This document shows positions 1-6,911 of a DNA stretch of 64,000 bases, in pieces (within the stretch, counting starts at the first letter, position 1; each line of letters begins with the position of its first letter). Location of the stretch: contig NZ_CP048649.1 in NCBI RefSeq assembly GCF_010669305.1, forward strand, positions 3,224,001-3,288,000, in the 5' to 3' direction. The notes beneath the pieces were generated by a model. The model made no database searches. It was given only the letters and a program-made list of their open reading frames with translations, and was not told where the DNA came from. A program made the translations under genes and the position numbers. The stretch is from Aminipila butyrica (lineage in GTDB: Bacteria > Bacillota > Clostridia > Peptostreptococcales > Anaerovoracaceae).

Positions 1-343
1 AAATCACCGTTCCCTCGATGGCCCCAACGATTTTCCCCTCTACTTCAATGGGATAAGTATTGCTTACAAAAGTCAGCTTCATACCATTCAGATCGGTTAC
101 CGTCTGAACCTCATCCAGGACGGCTTTTCCCGTCCTCATAGCCCGAAAATGAGTACTGGTCTCCCGAGTCAGTTCTGGATATACATCCAGCAAGTATTTT
201 CCGGTATACCCCTCATTTTTAATGGAATGGTCTTTTTCATCAAAGATGGCCGAATATTCCACAACTCCTTCCAGGTTGGTAATCAGGACAGAATCCATGG
301 TATTGTATATGTGCATCATCTTTTCCAAGTAATTTGTCATCAT
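1..343 (-). CDS. PAS-domain regulator, N-terminal fragment (runs off the window)
   Basis: An open frame on the minus strand starts at one of two adjacent ATGs (343 or 340), behind an AAAGG-type site, and continues past base 1. The visible 114 residues contain a PAS-like sensor fold: MDSVLITNLEGVVEYSA near the start, then a long loop, and YPIEVEGKIVGAIEGTVI at the truncated end, which resembles the last strands of a PAS domain. N-terminal PAS domains of this kind commonly precede a sigma-54 AAA+ domain or a histidine kinase core in Clostridia, but the effector part lies outside the window, so the output function is unknown. The neighbouring MerR gene is divergent. Confidence 0.6.
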   Translation of the reverse strand, partial: MMTNYLEKMMHIYNTMDSVLITNLEGVVEYSAIFDEKDHSIKNEGYTGKYLLDVYPELTRETSTHFRAMRTGKAVLDEVQTVTDLNGMKLTFVSNTYPIEVEGKIVGAIEGTVI

Positions 344-658
344 CTTCGGCTACCTTTCTTTTTCATGTCAAACTTCCTTGGCATGTTTATTAACTATATT
401 TATTTTATCATTTTTTCTCGCTGACAACCATTAATAATTTTCCGAATATACAGAATTATTTTAGAAAATCTTAGAAATTTATGGTATAAACCTTCATCCT
501 TAGGGGAATGTTTTTTTACGCCGCTTTTGAACAGTTCAAAGCAGACTTGGACAACTTTTGACAAATTTATTCATTGAAAAAGATCTTTACCTTAAAATTC
601 TCCGGTTTTTTAGTGAGAAATCAACAATAATATTTTTAAAAAATTTTAAAAATAACTC

Positions 659-690
659 TTGACCTTTGAGTATAGGGAATCCCCTATACT
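659..690 (+). promoter_or_regulatory. MerR-type promoter with palindromic operator
   Basis: A TTGACC -35 box (659-664) is separated by 20 bp from a TATACT -10 box (685-690). The long spacer contains a dyad with 9-bp arms, AGTATAGGG (669-677) and CCCTATACT (682-690), separated by 4 bases. A stretched 19-20 bp spacer carrying a dyad is the hallmark of promoters activated by MerR-family regulators. A MerR gene lies 180 bp downstream, so autoregulation is the simplest reading. No other likely target gene faces this promoter. Confidence 0.7.
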
Positions 691-698
691 ATAGGTAG

Positions 699-785
699 AT
701 GATACAACTACTCAAAAATTTCGTTCAATTAAAAGCATGTTATAATCCATCCGATTATGGCGTGCTTTTAATTTTTTGTTCGTAA
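699..785 (+). CDS. candidate 28-residue leader peptide overlapping a terminator
   Basis: An ATG at 699, only a few bases after the predicted start of transcription, opens a 28-codon frame that reads MIQLLKNFVQLK, continues through ACYNPSDYGVLLIFCS and stops at 783-785. The frame runs through the whole hairpin at 727-773 and past its U-tract. It has only a weak upstream AGG, so it would be leaderless or poorly initiated. It may be chance, but translation across the hairpin would offer an attenuation switch for the MerR gene. I do not recognise the peptide. Confidence 0.25.
   Translation: MIQLLKNFVQLKACYNPSDYGVLLIFCS
727..779 (+). terminator. intrinsic terminator or attenuator between MerR promoter and merR
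   Basis: AATTAAAAGCATG pairs with CGTGCTTTTAATT, the stem continues inward with ATAATC/GATTAT, and the 3' arm is followed by a run of T (773-778). The U-tract is convincing only on the plus strand. It sits between the palindromic promoter and the MerR start codon, so it would cut the transcript to about 80 nt unless read through. Confidence 0.7.
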
Positions 786-869
786 AAGCTGCCTCATCCC
801 TATACGCCAGTAAACGTTCTGTGGTATGATAATATCATATTTCAGGATTACAGATGTTGAGGTTTGAGA

Positions 870-1706
870 ATGAAAAAGGAACGAGATTATTATTCGGTGG
901 GGCAGGCCAGCAAGCTTTGCAATATTTCCACGGATACCCTGCGTTTTTACGATAAAATAGGGCTAATCCGCCCGGATAAGTTGGGGGAAAACAATTACCG
1001 CTTTTACAGCAAGGAAGCCCTGGCCTATGTTCCCGTAATCAAATATTACAAACAGATGGGCTTCTCCCTAGAAGAGATTAAAGACCTTATTGATGAGAAC
1101 TCTTTTGTCAAGCACGAAAAATTTTTTAAGGAAAAAACAGAAAAATTAAAAGGCCGCAGGAAAGAGATTTACATGAAATACGCCTCCATAGAAGGCTGGC
1201 TGCGGCTTATCATTGAAGCCGATTTGATTCGAAAAAATGATGTACGTCAGGTGTCCTTGAAGTATCTGGAAAGGGGCTGCTATTCCTATCTGGAGACACC
1301 GTTCGCTGACTACCAAGAAGCAATCGTCAACATTGATTATAGCAATTACATCGAAGAAACAGGGGAGCCGGTAGGCGGCGCCCTGCTGCTGCATTTCCCC
1401 TCTATCGAAAAAAAATTGCTAGGAGAAAAGACTCCTGTAGTTATTATGCAACAGACGCTGCTGAAAACCAGCAATCCTGCCAGCGTGTGGACCTTCGGGG
1501 GGCAAATCTATGCGTCCTGTTATCACCTAGGCCCTTTTGAGGACATTGATAAGACCTACAAGAAAATATTTCAATGGACCCAATCAAATGGCTATACCTG
1601 TGACAAAGGCTCCTATGAGCGTTCCCTAATCGACTATTGGACTACGCAAAACACCAGCCTCTTCGTGGTCGAAGTGCTGGTGCCGGTGGAAAAAATATTC
1701 TCATAA
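870..1706 (+). CDS. MerR-family transcriptional regulator with effector-binding C-terminus
   Basis: A 278-residue protein that starts with YYSVGQASKLCNISTDTLRFYD, the winged-helix signature of the MerR family, followed by the expected RFYSKEAL recognition segment and a coiled-coil linker around residues 75-115. The C-terminal half (about 120-278) resembles the GyrI-like effector domain of BmrR/BltR-type drug sensors, with no cysteine cluster suggesting a metal. I place the start at ATG 870 because GAGG (about 859-862) is correctly spaced; the upstream in-frame TTG at 864 sits almost on that site. A palindromic MerR-type promoter and a terminator hairpin lie upstream. No multidrug transporter is adjacent downstream; the next gene is convergent. 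Ligand unknown. Confidence 0.85.
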   Translation: MKKERDYYSVGQASKLCNISTDTLRFYDKIGLIRPDKLGENNYRFYSKEALAYVPVIKYYKQMGFSLEEIKDLIDENSFVKHEKFFKEKTEKLKGRRKEIYMKYASIEGWLRLIIEADLIRKNDVRQVSLKYLERGCYSYLETPFADYQEAIVNIDYSNYIEETGEPVGGALLLHFPSIEKKLLGEKTPVVIMQQTLLKTSNPASVWTFGGQIYASCYHLGPFEDIDKTYKKIFQWTQSNGYTCDKGSYERSLIDYWTTQNTSLFVVEVLVPVEKIFS

Positions 1707-1731
1707 GGGTAACGTTGTGGTTCGTGGCAAT

Positions 1732-2583
1732 TTACGCTTTTTTACTCTGTAACTTCATTTGATGGAGAGCTTTTTCAGCCTGATAATACCCCTCGCCAAA
1801 GGAGTTCTCCCCCTGGGGAAGCATGGCAATGCCTGCTGAAAGCGTTAATCCGTGAAACTTATTTGCCTCCAAACGCCCTTCCAACTCCAAGCAGATTGTT
1901 TGAATCCGCTGTTCTGCTTCTGCTTCAGACGTAACCTCCGGCAAGTAAATCATAAAGATATCTGCCGCTTCTCTGGCTGCCAGCTCCGGCTCCCTAATCA
2001 AATCCTTAAAAGCTTCTCCCACTACCTGCAAACAATGATTTCCCTGCTGATAGCCTAGAGCGTCGTTAATCAAGCGAAAGTGGTCCAAGTTCATTACGGC
2101 CAGCGCCCCTGCAGGTCGTTTTTGGCACTCTTGCTCAATCTGCCTCTCGATACGCCTCCTATTCCATAATCCTGTCACCGGGTCGCGATTGCTCTCCAAA
2201 GCCTGTTCCTCTAAATGCTCCTGCAACTCCAGTACCATTTTGATTCGCTGAAGCATCACCAGCTCATTGAAAGGCTTTGTAATAAAGTCTCTGGCTCCCA
2301 GCCCCAAACAGGTTTTCTCTACCTCATGGTCGCACAAACCCGTCAAAAATATAATGGGAATCCGAGACAGCCGGGCATCCTTCTTCAGCATCTTTACCGT
2401 TTCGATGCCGCTGAATTCCGGCATTTCTATATCCATTAAAATTAAATCTATGGGGTTATGCCGGACAAACTGTATGCCCTCTTTCCCGCTGAGGCACGTA
2501 TGCACCTCATATTCATTCTCTAAAGCCTTCTGTACTACCATTAAATTGAACTGACTGTCATCTACTACCAAAATTCTTTTCAT
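1732..2583 (-). CDS. response regulator with degenerate GGDEF domain
   Basis: The N-terminal receiver domain (about residues 1-120) has the acidic pair in VVDDSQ, the phospho-acceptor Asp in LILMDIEMPEF, and the conserved Lys in ITKPFNE. The C-terminal half begins with DPVTGLWNRRR and NLDHFRLINDALGYQQGN, typical of diguanylate cyclases, but where RxGGDEF is expected it reads REAADIF. It therefore probably lacks cyclase activity and may bind nucleotide or act by protein contact. ATG 2583 is preferred over the upstream start because GGAGGG lies 8 bases before it. It converges on the MerR gene and is followed upstream by the ThrE pair on the same strand. Confidence 0.85.
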   Translation of the reverse strand: MKRILVVDDSQFNLMVVQKALENEYEVHTCLSGKEGIQFVRHNPIDLILMDIEMPEFSGIETVKMLKKDARLSRIPIIFLTGLCDHEVEKTCLGLGARDFITKPFNELVMLQRIKMVLELQEHLEEQALESNRDPVTGLWNRRRIERQIEQECQKRPAGALAVMNLDHFRLINDALGYQQGNHCLQVVGEAFKDLIREPELAAREAADIFMIYLPEVTSEAEAEQRIQTICLELEGRLEANKFHGLTLSAGIAMLPQGENSFGEGYYQAEKALHQMKLQSKKA

Positions 2584-2625
2584 GGACACTACCCTCCACT
2601 TTGAAAACTCCAACAAGATTCTGTC

Positions 2626-3111
2626 TTATTCTTCCATTATATCACACTTTTCTCTCTTTTTCCTGAATTTGTTTTTAATTTTTCCTGCTAAGGTATAATG
2701 AATCTTGAAAAAGGAGCTGACTACCAAGAGTCCTACGGAAATACTACCTGCCATAAGCAGAGTCTCTGTACCAGTAGTTGCTGCCTGCTCCAGCTGCCCA
2801 CTAATGAGGTACAAGGTGGTGTAGTACATGCCCGCTCCCGGCACCAAAGGAATAATCCCTGGAATGGTAAATACGGTGGCAGTTTCCTTAAAAACTCGGG
2901 AACAAATGCCCGCAAAAAAGCCCACAACACAGGCGGCGAGAAAGCAGCCCAACAAGGCTCCGCCATAATCACTGCGGCAATAGGCAAAGACCACCCAGCC
3001 CATGCCGCCGATGAGGCTGGCTACAAAGATATGCCGTTTAGGTACGTGAAAAAGAATGGCAAATCCCACGGTGGCGACTAGACCAAATATAAACTGCCAA
3101 AGGTATGTCAT
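2626..3111 (-). CDS. threonine/serine exporter, C-terminal-type subunit (ThrE_2/DUF3815-like)
   Basis: A 161-residue hydrophobic protein with four to five membrane segments (for example FIFGLVATVGFAILF and ACVVGFFAGICSRVF) and the GIIPLVPGAGMYYTTLYLISGQ motif, which recalls the second half of ThrE-type amino-acid exporters. The start is ATG 3111, whose first bases overlap the TGA stop of the preceding gene (ATGA), implying translational coupling. Two-gene split ThrE systems are common in Firmicutes. The C-terminal tail is basic (KIKNKFRKKREK). Expected role: export of threonine or serine across the cell membrane together with the 3108-3893 product. Confidence 0.8.
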   Translation of the reverse strand: MTYLWQFIFGLVATVGFAILFHVPKRHIFVASLIGGMGWVVFAYCRSDYGGALLGCFLAACVVGFFAGICSRVFKETATVFTIPGIIPLVPGAGMYYTTLYLISGQLEQAATTGTETLLMAGSISVGLLVVSSFFKIHYTLAGKIKNKFRKKREKCDIMEE

Positions 3112-3893
3112 AAAATAGTACCTCCCATCAGAACCCATAGCCGCATAACGACACCTGCTCCGGTAGCTAGAGATATAGCGATGAAAAAGGCTTCTGAGGT
3201 TCTAGCCAATCCCGACAACATATCACCCGCTAAAAAGTCCCGAATAGCATTGGTGATAGCCACCCCGGGAACAAACAGCATTAATGCCCCAATGGTAGTA
3301 GGACCTGAGGTATTACCCAATCCCGAAGCCGCACAAATCAAGGCCAAAAAGGCAGCAAAAGCCGTACAACAAAAGCCCTTGATAAAATAATTGGTTTCAA
3401 AACCATCGAAGATTGCTGACAGCAAATAGCTAGCCGCACCAATGATGAAGGCACAAACAAAATCTTGAATCGTACCCTTAAACATTAAGCAGAAAAAGGC
3501 GCAGGTCAGAGCTGCTCCCAAGAGCTTGATGCCCAGGGGATAGGGCTTCCTTTTAGAAATCTGTTTCAATCGAGCCATACCATCCTCCACGGACAAATCC
3601 GTGCTGACAAAATCTCGAGAAAACTGATTAATTTCAGAAATCTTTCCCAGATCCGTGGCCGAGCCTCGAATCCTCTTGATAAAGGTAAACATCTCGTTAT
3701 CTTCCCCGCCCTTATCCAGAGAAAGAAAAATGCCTGTTGGGGTAGCGAAAGCCTCCACATACGGAATTTTGCAGGCCTTACAAATCCTAGTAATGGTATC
3801 TTCCACCCGGTAAATCTCTGCACCGCTCTTCATCATCAGCTCGCCTGCCAGCAGAGCCATAATCAATATTCTTTTTTGCAGTTGTTTCGTCAT
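3108..3893 (-). CDS. threonine/serine exporter, ThrE N-terminal-type subunit (DUF1212)
   Basis: This 261-residue protein has a soluble N-terminal third containing LLAGELMMKSGAEIYRVEDT and FATPTGIFLSLD, both typical of the DUF1212/ThrE family, followed by about five membrane segments from residue 125 on. The stop codon overlaps the start of the partner gene by four bases. The pair most likely exports threonine, serine or related amino acids, using the membrane potential. A weak GGG-rich site precedes ATG 3893. No regulatory element was recognised in the 220 bp upstream, which is an AT-rich divergent intergenic region shared with the small peptide gene at 4114. Confidence 0.85.
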   Translation of the reverse strand: MTKQLQKRILIMALLAGELMMKSGAEIYRVEDTITRICKACKIPYVEAFATPTGIFLSLDKGGEDNEMFTFIKRIRGSATDLGKISEINQFSRDFVSTDLSVEDGMARLKQISKRKPYPLGIKLLGAALTCAFFCLMFKGTIQDFVCAFIIGAASYLLSAIFDGFETNYFIKGFCCTAFAAFLALICAASGLGNTSGPTTIGALMLFVPGVAITNAIRDFLAGDMLSGLARTSEAFFIAISLATGAGVVMRLWVLMGGTIL

Positions 3894-4023
3894 GTCATCC
3901 CGACCCTTCTATATTAAATTCACAAGATAACTCCATTCATCCCTGATTACAGTCCTAAGTATACCATAAAAGCCTTTAAATTCCTTTGCTTTCGCCTAAT
4001 TTTTATAAAATCCAAAAACCCCC

Positions 4024-4052
4024 TTGACTTTTTCGTTTTATCGCTTTATTAT
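4024..4052 (+). promoter_or_regulatory. sigma-A-type promoter for the 51-residue peptide gene
   Basis: TTGACT (4024-4029), a 17-bp spacer and TATTAT (4047-4052) give a near-consensus housekeeping promoter about 60 bases upstream of the ATG at 4114. Confidence 0.7.
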
Positions 4053-4113
4053 AATAACGTAATAACTTATTAAATCGATAAATATTCTAAACAAAAGTCA
4101 GGAGGTTGGGACC

Positions 4114-4269
4114 ATGAAAGCCGATACAAAAAAATATTCCGCTAAAGTTGACAAGAAAAAAGACCTCTCCAAAGAAGAGCTCAGCGCTTATATTTTATAC
4201 AGCATCAACGGCTGTTCTCAGGTTCAAGCGGAACCTTTGCGTCCAGCGTTTGTTGGCTCCTATCATTAA
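4114..4269 (+). CDS. unrecognised 51-residue peptide with its own promoter and terminator
   Basis: The start ATG is preceded by CAGGAGGTTGGGACC, a strong ribosome binding site. The product has a lysine-rich, highly charged N-terminal half (MKADTKKYSAKVDKKKDL), a helical SKEELSAYILYSINGC segment, one cysteine near residue 34, and a proline/glycine-containing tail ending in FVGSYH. There is no signal peptide. The unit is monocistronic: a near-consensus promoter lies at 4024 and a clean intrinsic terminator at 4302. The charged leader-like half followed by a short distinct tail looks like a peptide precursor, but no modifying enzyme, protease or transporter is adjacent, so this remains a guess. 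It could equally be a small regulatory or stress protein. Confidence 0.75.
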   Translation: MKADTKKYSAKVDKKKDLSKEELSAYILYSINGCSQVQAEPLRPAFVGSYH

Positions 4270-4301
4270 GCGTTTATCTATTATATAGTTACCCATTCTT
4301 T

Positions 4302-4340
4302 AAAAGTCCAGCTTGTTTTCAGTCAACTGGACTTTTATTC
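4302..4340 (+). terminator. intrinsic terminator after the 51-residue peptide gene
   Basis: AAAAGTCCAG (4302-4311) pairs perfectly with CTGGACTTTT (4327-4336), with a 15-base loop and a T-rich 3' side. Confidence 0.85.
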
Positions 4341-4410
4341 CGTTTTTTGATATACTACTCCCATAATCAAGTTATGAAATAAAAGAAAGATATTTAGGAG
4401 AACGGTATAG

Positions 4411-5118
4411 ATGAGACTGAATAAATACATCGCTCAGGCAGGCCTTGCCAGCAGGCGAAAAGCAGACGAGCTGACTGCCAACGGAAACGTAAAAATAAAC
4501 GGACTGGTAGTCAAAGAAATGGGCTACGACGTTCAGGAAGGTGATGTGGTAGAAGTCAACGGCCGTCGTATTGACAAGATAGAAAAAAAGTCGGTTTACG
4601 TGATGCTAAACAAGCCGCTGGGCTTTATCACCTCCTCTGCCGATGAAAAAGGCCGGCCCACAGTACAGGACTTGGTAGCTGACGTAGATGCCCGCCTCTT
4701 TCCAGTGGGACGACTGGATTACAACACCACCGGGCTGCTGATTATGACCAATGACGGGGATACAGCCTACCGGATTACACACCCCAAGCACCACGTTTAC
4801 AAAACTTACCGAGCTCGGGTAGCAGGCGTCTTATCTGCTGCCAAAGTTGCCCGCTTGGAAAAAGGAGTGGATATCGGCGGCTTTGTTACTGCCCCGGCTC
4901 ACGTGAAAGTCCTAAAGCAAGGCGAACGCTCTGCCATCGTGGAGATTCAGATTTATGAAGGCAAGAATCGCCAGGTCCGCAAGATGTTTGCCGCTGTAGG
5001 AAACAAAGTTCAGGAGTTAGACCGAGTAGCTATAGGCGAGCTCTACCTGGGACGCTTGATGATTGGTCATTACAGGAAATTAACCCCTAAAGAAATCGAA
5101 TATCTAAAAAATGTGTGA
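4411..5118 (+). CDS. rluB: 23S rRNA pseudouridine synthase, RluB/RsuA family
   Basis: A 235-residue enzyme that isomerises uridine to pseudouridine in ribosomal RNA. An S4 RNA-binding domain occupies the first 60 residues (MRLNKYIAQAGLASRRKAD). The catalytic motif GRLDYNTTGLLIMTNDG contains the active-site aspartate. EGKNRQVRKMF near the C-terminus is the second family signature. Length and domain order match RluB rather than the shorter RsuA class, but the two cannot be separated with certainty by eye. The start follows TTTAGGAG with good spacing. The gene stands alone on the plus strand and ends at a strong terminator shared with the convergent mot genes. Confidence 0.9.
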   Translation: MRLNKYIAQAGLASRRKADELTANGNVKINGLVVKEMGYDVQEGDVVEVNGRRIDKIEKKSVYVMLNKPLGFITSSADEKGRPTVQDLVADVDARLFPVGRLDYNTTGLLIMTNDGDTAYRITHPKHHVYKTYRARVAGVLSAAKVARLEKGVDIGGFVTAPAHVKVLKQGERSAIVEIQIYEGKNRQVRKMFAAVGNKVQELDRVAIGELYLGRLMIGHYRKLTPKEIEYLKNV

Positions 5119-5151
5119 CCCCTATCCGCCTCGCCTTGGCGGTTAACAGCA

Positions 5152-5199
5152 AAAAAGCAAGACGTCTAATCCAAAAGGATTGGTTCGCCTTGCTTTTTC
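5152..5199. terminator. bidirectional terminator between rluB and motB
   Basis: AAAAAGCAAG and CTTGCTTTTT form the outer stem and AATCC/GGATT the inner stem around an AAAA loop. A-rich and T-rich flanks on both sides make it usable by both convergent genes. Confidence 0.8.
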
Positions 5200-5248
5200 T
5201 TTATTTTTATGCCTCAGCAAAAGTCAGCAGTATTCTGTACCTGTACCC

Positions 5249-5935
5249 TTACTGTGTGATATAGATTTCTACCCGTCGGTTCTTGGCTCGGCCTTCCTCC
5301 GTATCATTGTTCCCTACAGGAGAATAGTGAGAATACCCTTCTATAGAGAATTTATCCCCAGACATGCCGTTGGCCGCTAAGAAGTTAACTACCGTCAACG
5401 CTCGGTTGGCAGACAGCTGCCAGGAGAACTGCTCATTGGTCCCCGACACGAAGGCCGTATGCCCGCGAATACTGATATGACGTACTTGAGAATAATATTC
5501 ACCCATAAGGTCTTTCAACTCTAGGAGTACGGTACTGTTTCCGTCAATAAGCTGGTCGCTGTCAGGGATGAACAGCAGTGTATCCTTTAAGTCAATTTTT
5601 ACATAGGAATCCGTACCCGTAACCTCTACCTGCCCTTGAAGGTTGTTCTTCTTAATATAGCTCTTTACCTCTTTAGCCAGCCGTTCCATATCGGTAATTT
5701 TTTCCCCATCGCTTTTCTCATCCGAGGTAGGAGCCTCCACCATCTTGGGGTTATTTAACGCTTGCCCCATGCTCTCTGCCACAGCCTTAAACTTGGCCGC
5801 ATCGATAGTGCTCATGGAGTACATAATGATAAATAAGGCCAGCAGCAAGGTAATCATATCCGAATAGGTCAGCAGCCACCTCTCATTGTTATTCTTTTTT
5901 TCTTCTTCCTCGTAGGATGCTGGTCTCTTCCTCAA
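5249..5935 (-). CDS. motB: flagellar stator protein MotB
   Basis: A 228-residue protein with a short cytoplasmic N-terminus, a single membrane helix containing the proton/sodium-carrying aspartate in LLTYSDMITLLLALFIIMYS, a linker, and an OmpA-like peptidoglycan-binding domain from about residue 115 (ISIRGHTAFVSGTN, then SANRALTVVNFLAANG and AKNRRVEIYI). It anchors the MotA ring to the wall and conducts the ion that drives the flagellum. The start appears to be TTG at 5935, since GGTGGAG lies just upstream and no in-frame ATG is nearby. It follows motA by 33 bases in one operon. No other flagellar genes are in the window. Confidence 0.9.
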   Translation of the reverse strand: MRKRPASYEEEEKKNNNERWLLTYSDMITLLLALFIIMYSMSTIDAAKFKAVAESMGQALNNPKMVEAPTSDEKSDGEKITDMERLAKEVKSYIKKNNLQGQVEVTGTDSYVKIDLKDTLLFIPDSDQLIDGNSTVLLELKDLMGEYYSQVRHISIRGHTAFVSGTNEQFSWQLSANRALTVVNFLAANGMSGDKFSIEGYSHYSPVGNNDTEEGRAKNRRVEIYITQ

Positions 5936-5968
5936 TGTATCTCCACCTGTTCACAATCTCTTCTAAAA

Positions 5969-6772
5969 TCAATTTTCAATGTTTTCTATATATTTGGACG
6001 AGCCGTCCGGAAATGCGTGATAATAAAGGGATAATTCGTTGCGTACGCTGCGGCTAAGGGCGCCGTTGGCAATCATGCAGACACCGTCCAAAATCATTTC
6101 CTTTAAGAGCCGTTGTCTTTTCAAGTACACTTTAATTTTGTTGGCCATAGGAAAGTAAATCAGATTAGCAAAAGACACCCCGTATAAAGTGGCTACGAAA
6201 GCCACCGCTATGGAGGAAGTCAGCTCTTCTGGGCTACTGAAATTGGACAGCACCTGAATCAACCCCAAAACGGTACCAATAATGCCTAAAGTTGGTGAAA
6301 ACCCGCCAGCTGATTCAAACACATCTATTTCCACTTGTTTCTGGGCCACATAGGACCGTATATCCGCCTCCAAAATATACTGAATCTCCTCCGTCGTCTT
6401 CCGCTCTAATATAAGAATCAATCCTTCCTTCAACAGCAGGTATTGCTCCCCGCTGAGCGCCGGATCCGTCAAGGCCGTTTCCACCTTAATAAAACCGTCC
6501 CGCCTGCAGGCATCTGAAAGTTCTGCAATAATTTGAATAATTTCCTCCGGGTCTCCATATGCCTTAGGATTAAATGTCTTTCTCAAAGTCTTAAAGGCCT
6601 GCTGAAGATCGTGAAAAGAAGAGGATGCCACTACGGCACCTATGGTACCGCCCAACACGATAATCATCGGACTCAACAACAGCAGAGAAAGCAGCTTTCC
6701 TCCCTCCAGCAGGAAACCAACCAGCAGAGAGATTAAGGCAAAGCCTATACCTATAAGCAACGAAATATCCAT
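5969..6772 (-). CDS. motA: flagellar stator protein MotA
   Basis: A 267-residue membrane protein of the MotA/TolQ/ExbB family. The N-terminal helices (ISLLIGIGFALISLLVGFLL and LSPMIIVLGGTIGAVVA) and the later pair (SAGGFSPTLGIIGTVLGLIQVL and SIAVAFVATLYGVSFANLIYFPMA) give the usual four-helix layout with a cytoplasmic loop between. It forms the pentameric stator ring around MotB. ATG 6772 follows AAGGAG with 7 bases of spacing. The two genes form a compact operon transcribed away from the RND pump genes. Confidence 0.92.
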   Translation of the reverse strand: MDISLLIGIGFALISLLVGFLLEGGKLLSLLLLSPMIIVLGGTIGAVVASSSFHDLQQAFKTLRKTFNPKAYGDPEEIIQIIAELSDACRRDGFIKVETALTDPALSGEQYLLLKEGLILILERKTTEEIQYILEADIRSYVAQKQVEIDVFESAGGFSPTLGIIGTVLGLIQVLSNFSSPEELTSSIAVAFVATLYGVSFANLIYFPMANKIKVYLKRQRLLKEMILDGVCMIANGALSRSVRNELSLYYHAFPDGSSKYIENIEN

Positions 6773-6869
6773 ATAAAAACTCCTTGTCCACGTGTCAATC
6801 TAGTCTGCAACTTGCAGAGCCTCTGCTAAATATTTTATTTCATTATCGAAAAATGTCAAGTTATACAGC

Positions 6870-6898
6870 AAAACTGCCGGAATAAATCCGGCAGTTTT
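6870..6898 (-). terminator. terminator of the RND pump operon
   Basis: AAAACTGCCGG (6870-6880) and CCGGCAGTTTT (6888-6898) form an 11-bp perfect stem with a 7-base loop, 14 bases after the pump gene stop codon on the minus strand. Confidence 0.85.
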
Positions 6899-6911
6899 TA
6901 TGCTAAGGAAA

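Noticed and set aside
864..869. Earlier TTG start for the MerR gene
   Set aside because: The GAGG ribosome binding site would sit almost on this codon; the ATG at 870 has correct spacing and fits the family N-terminus.
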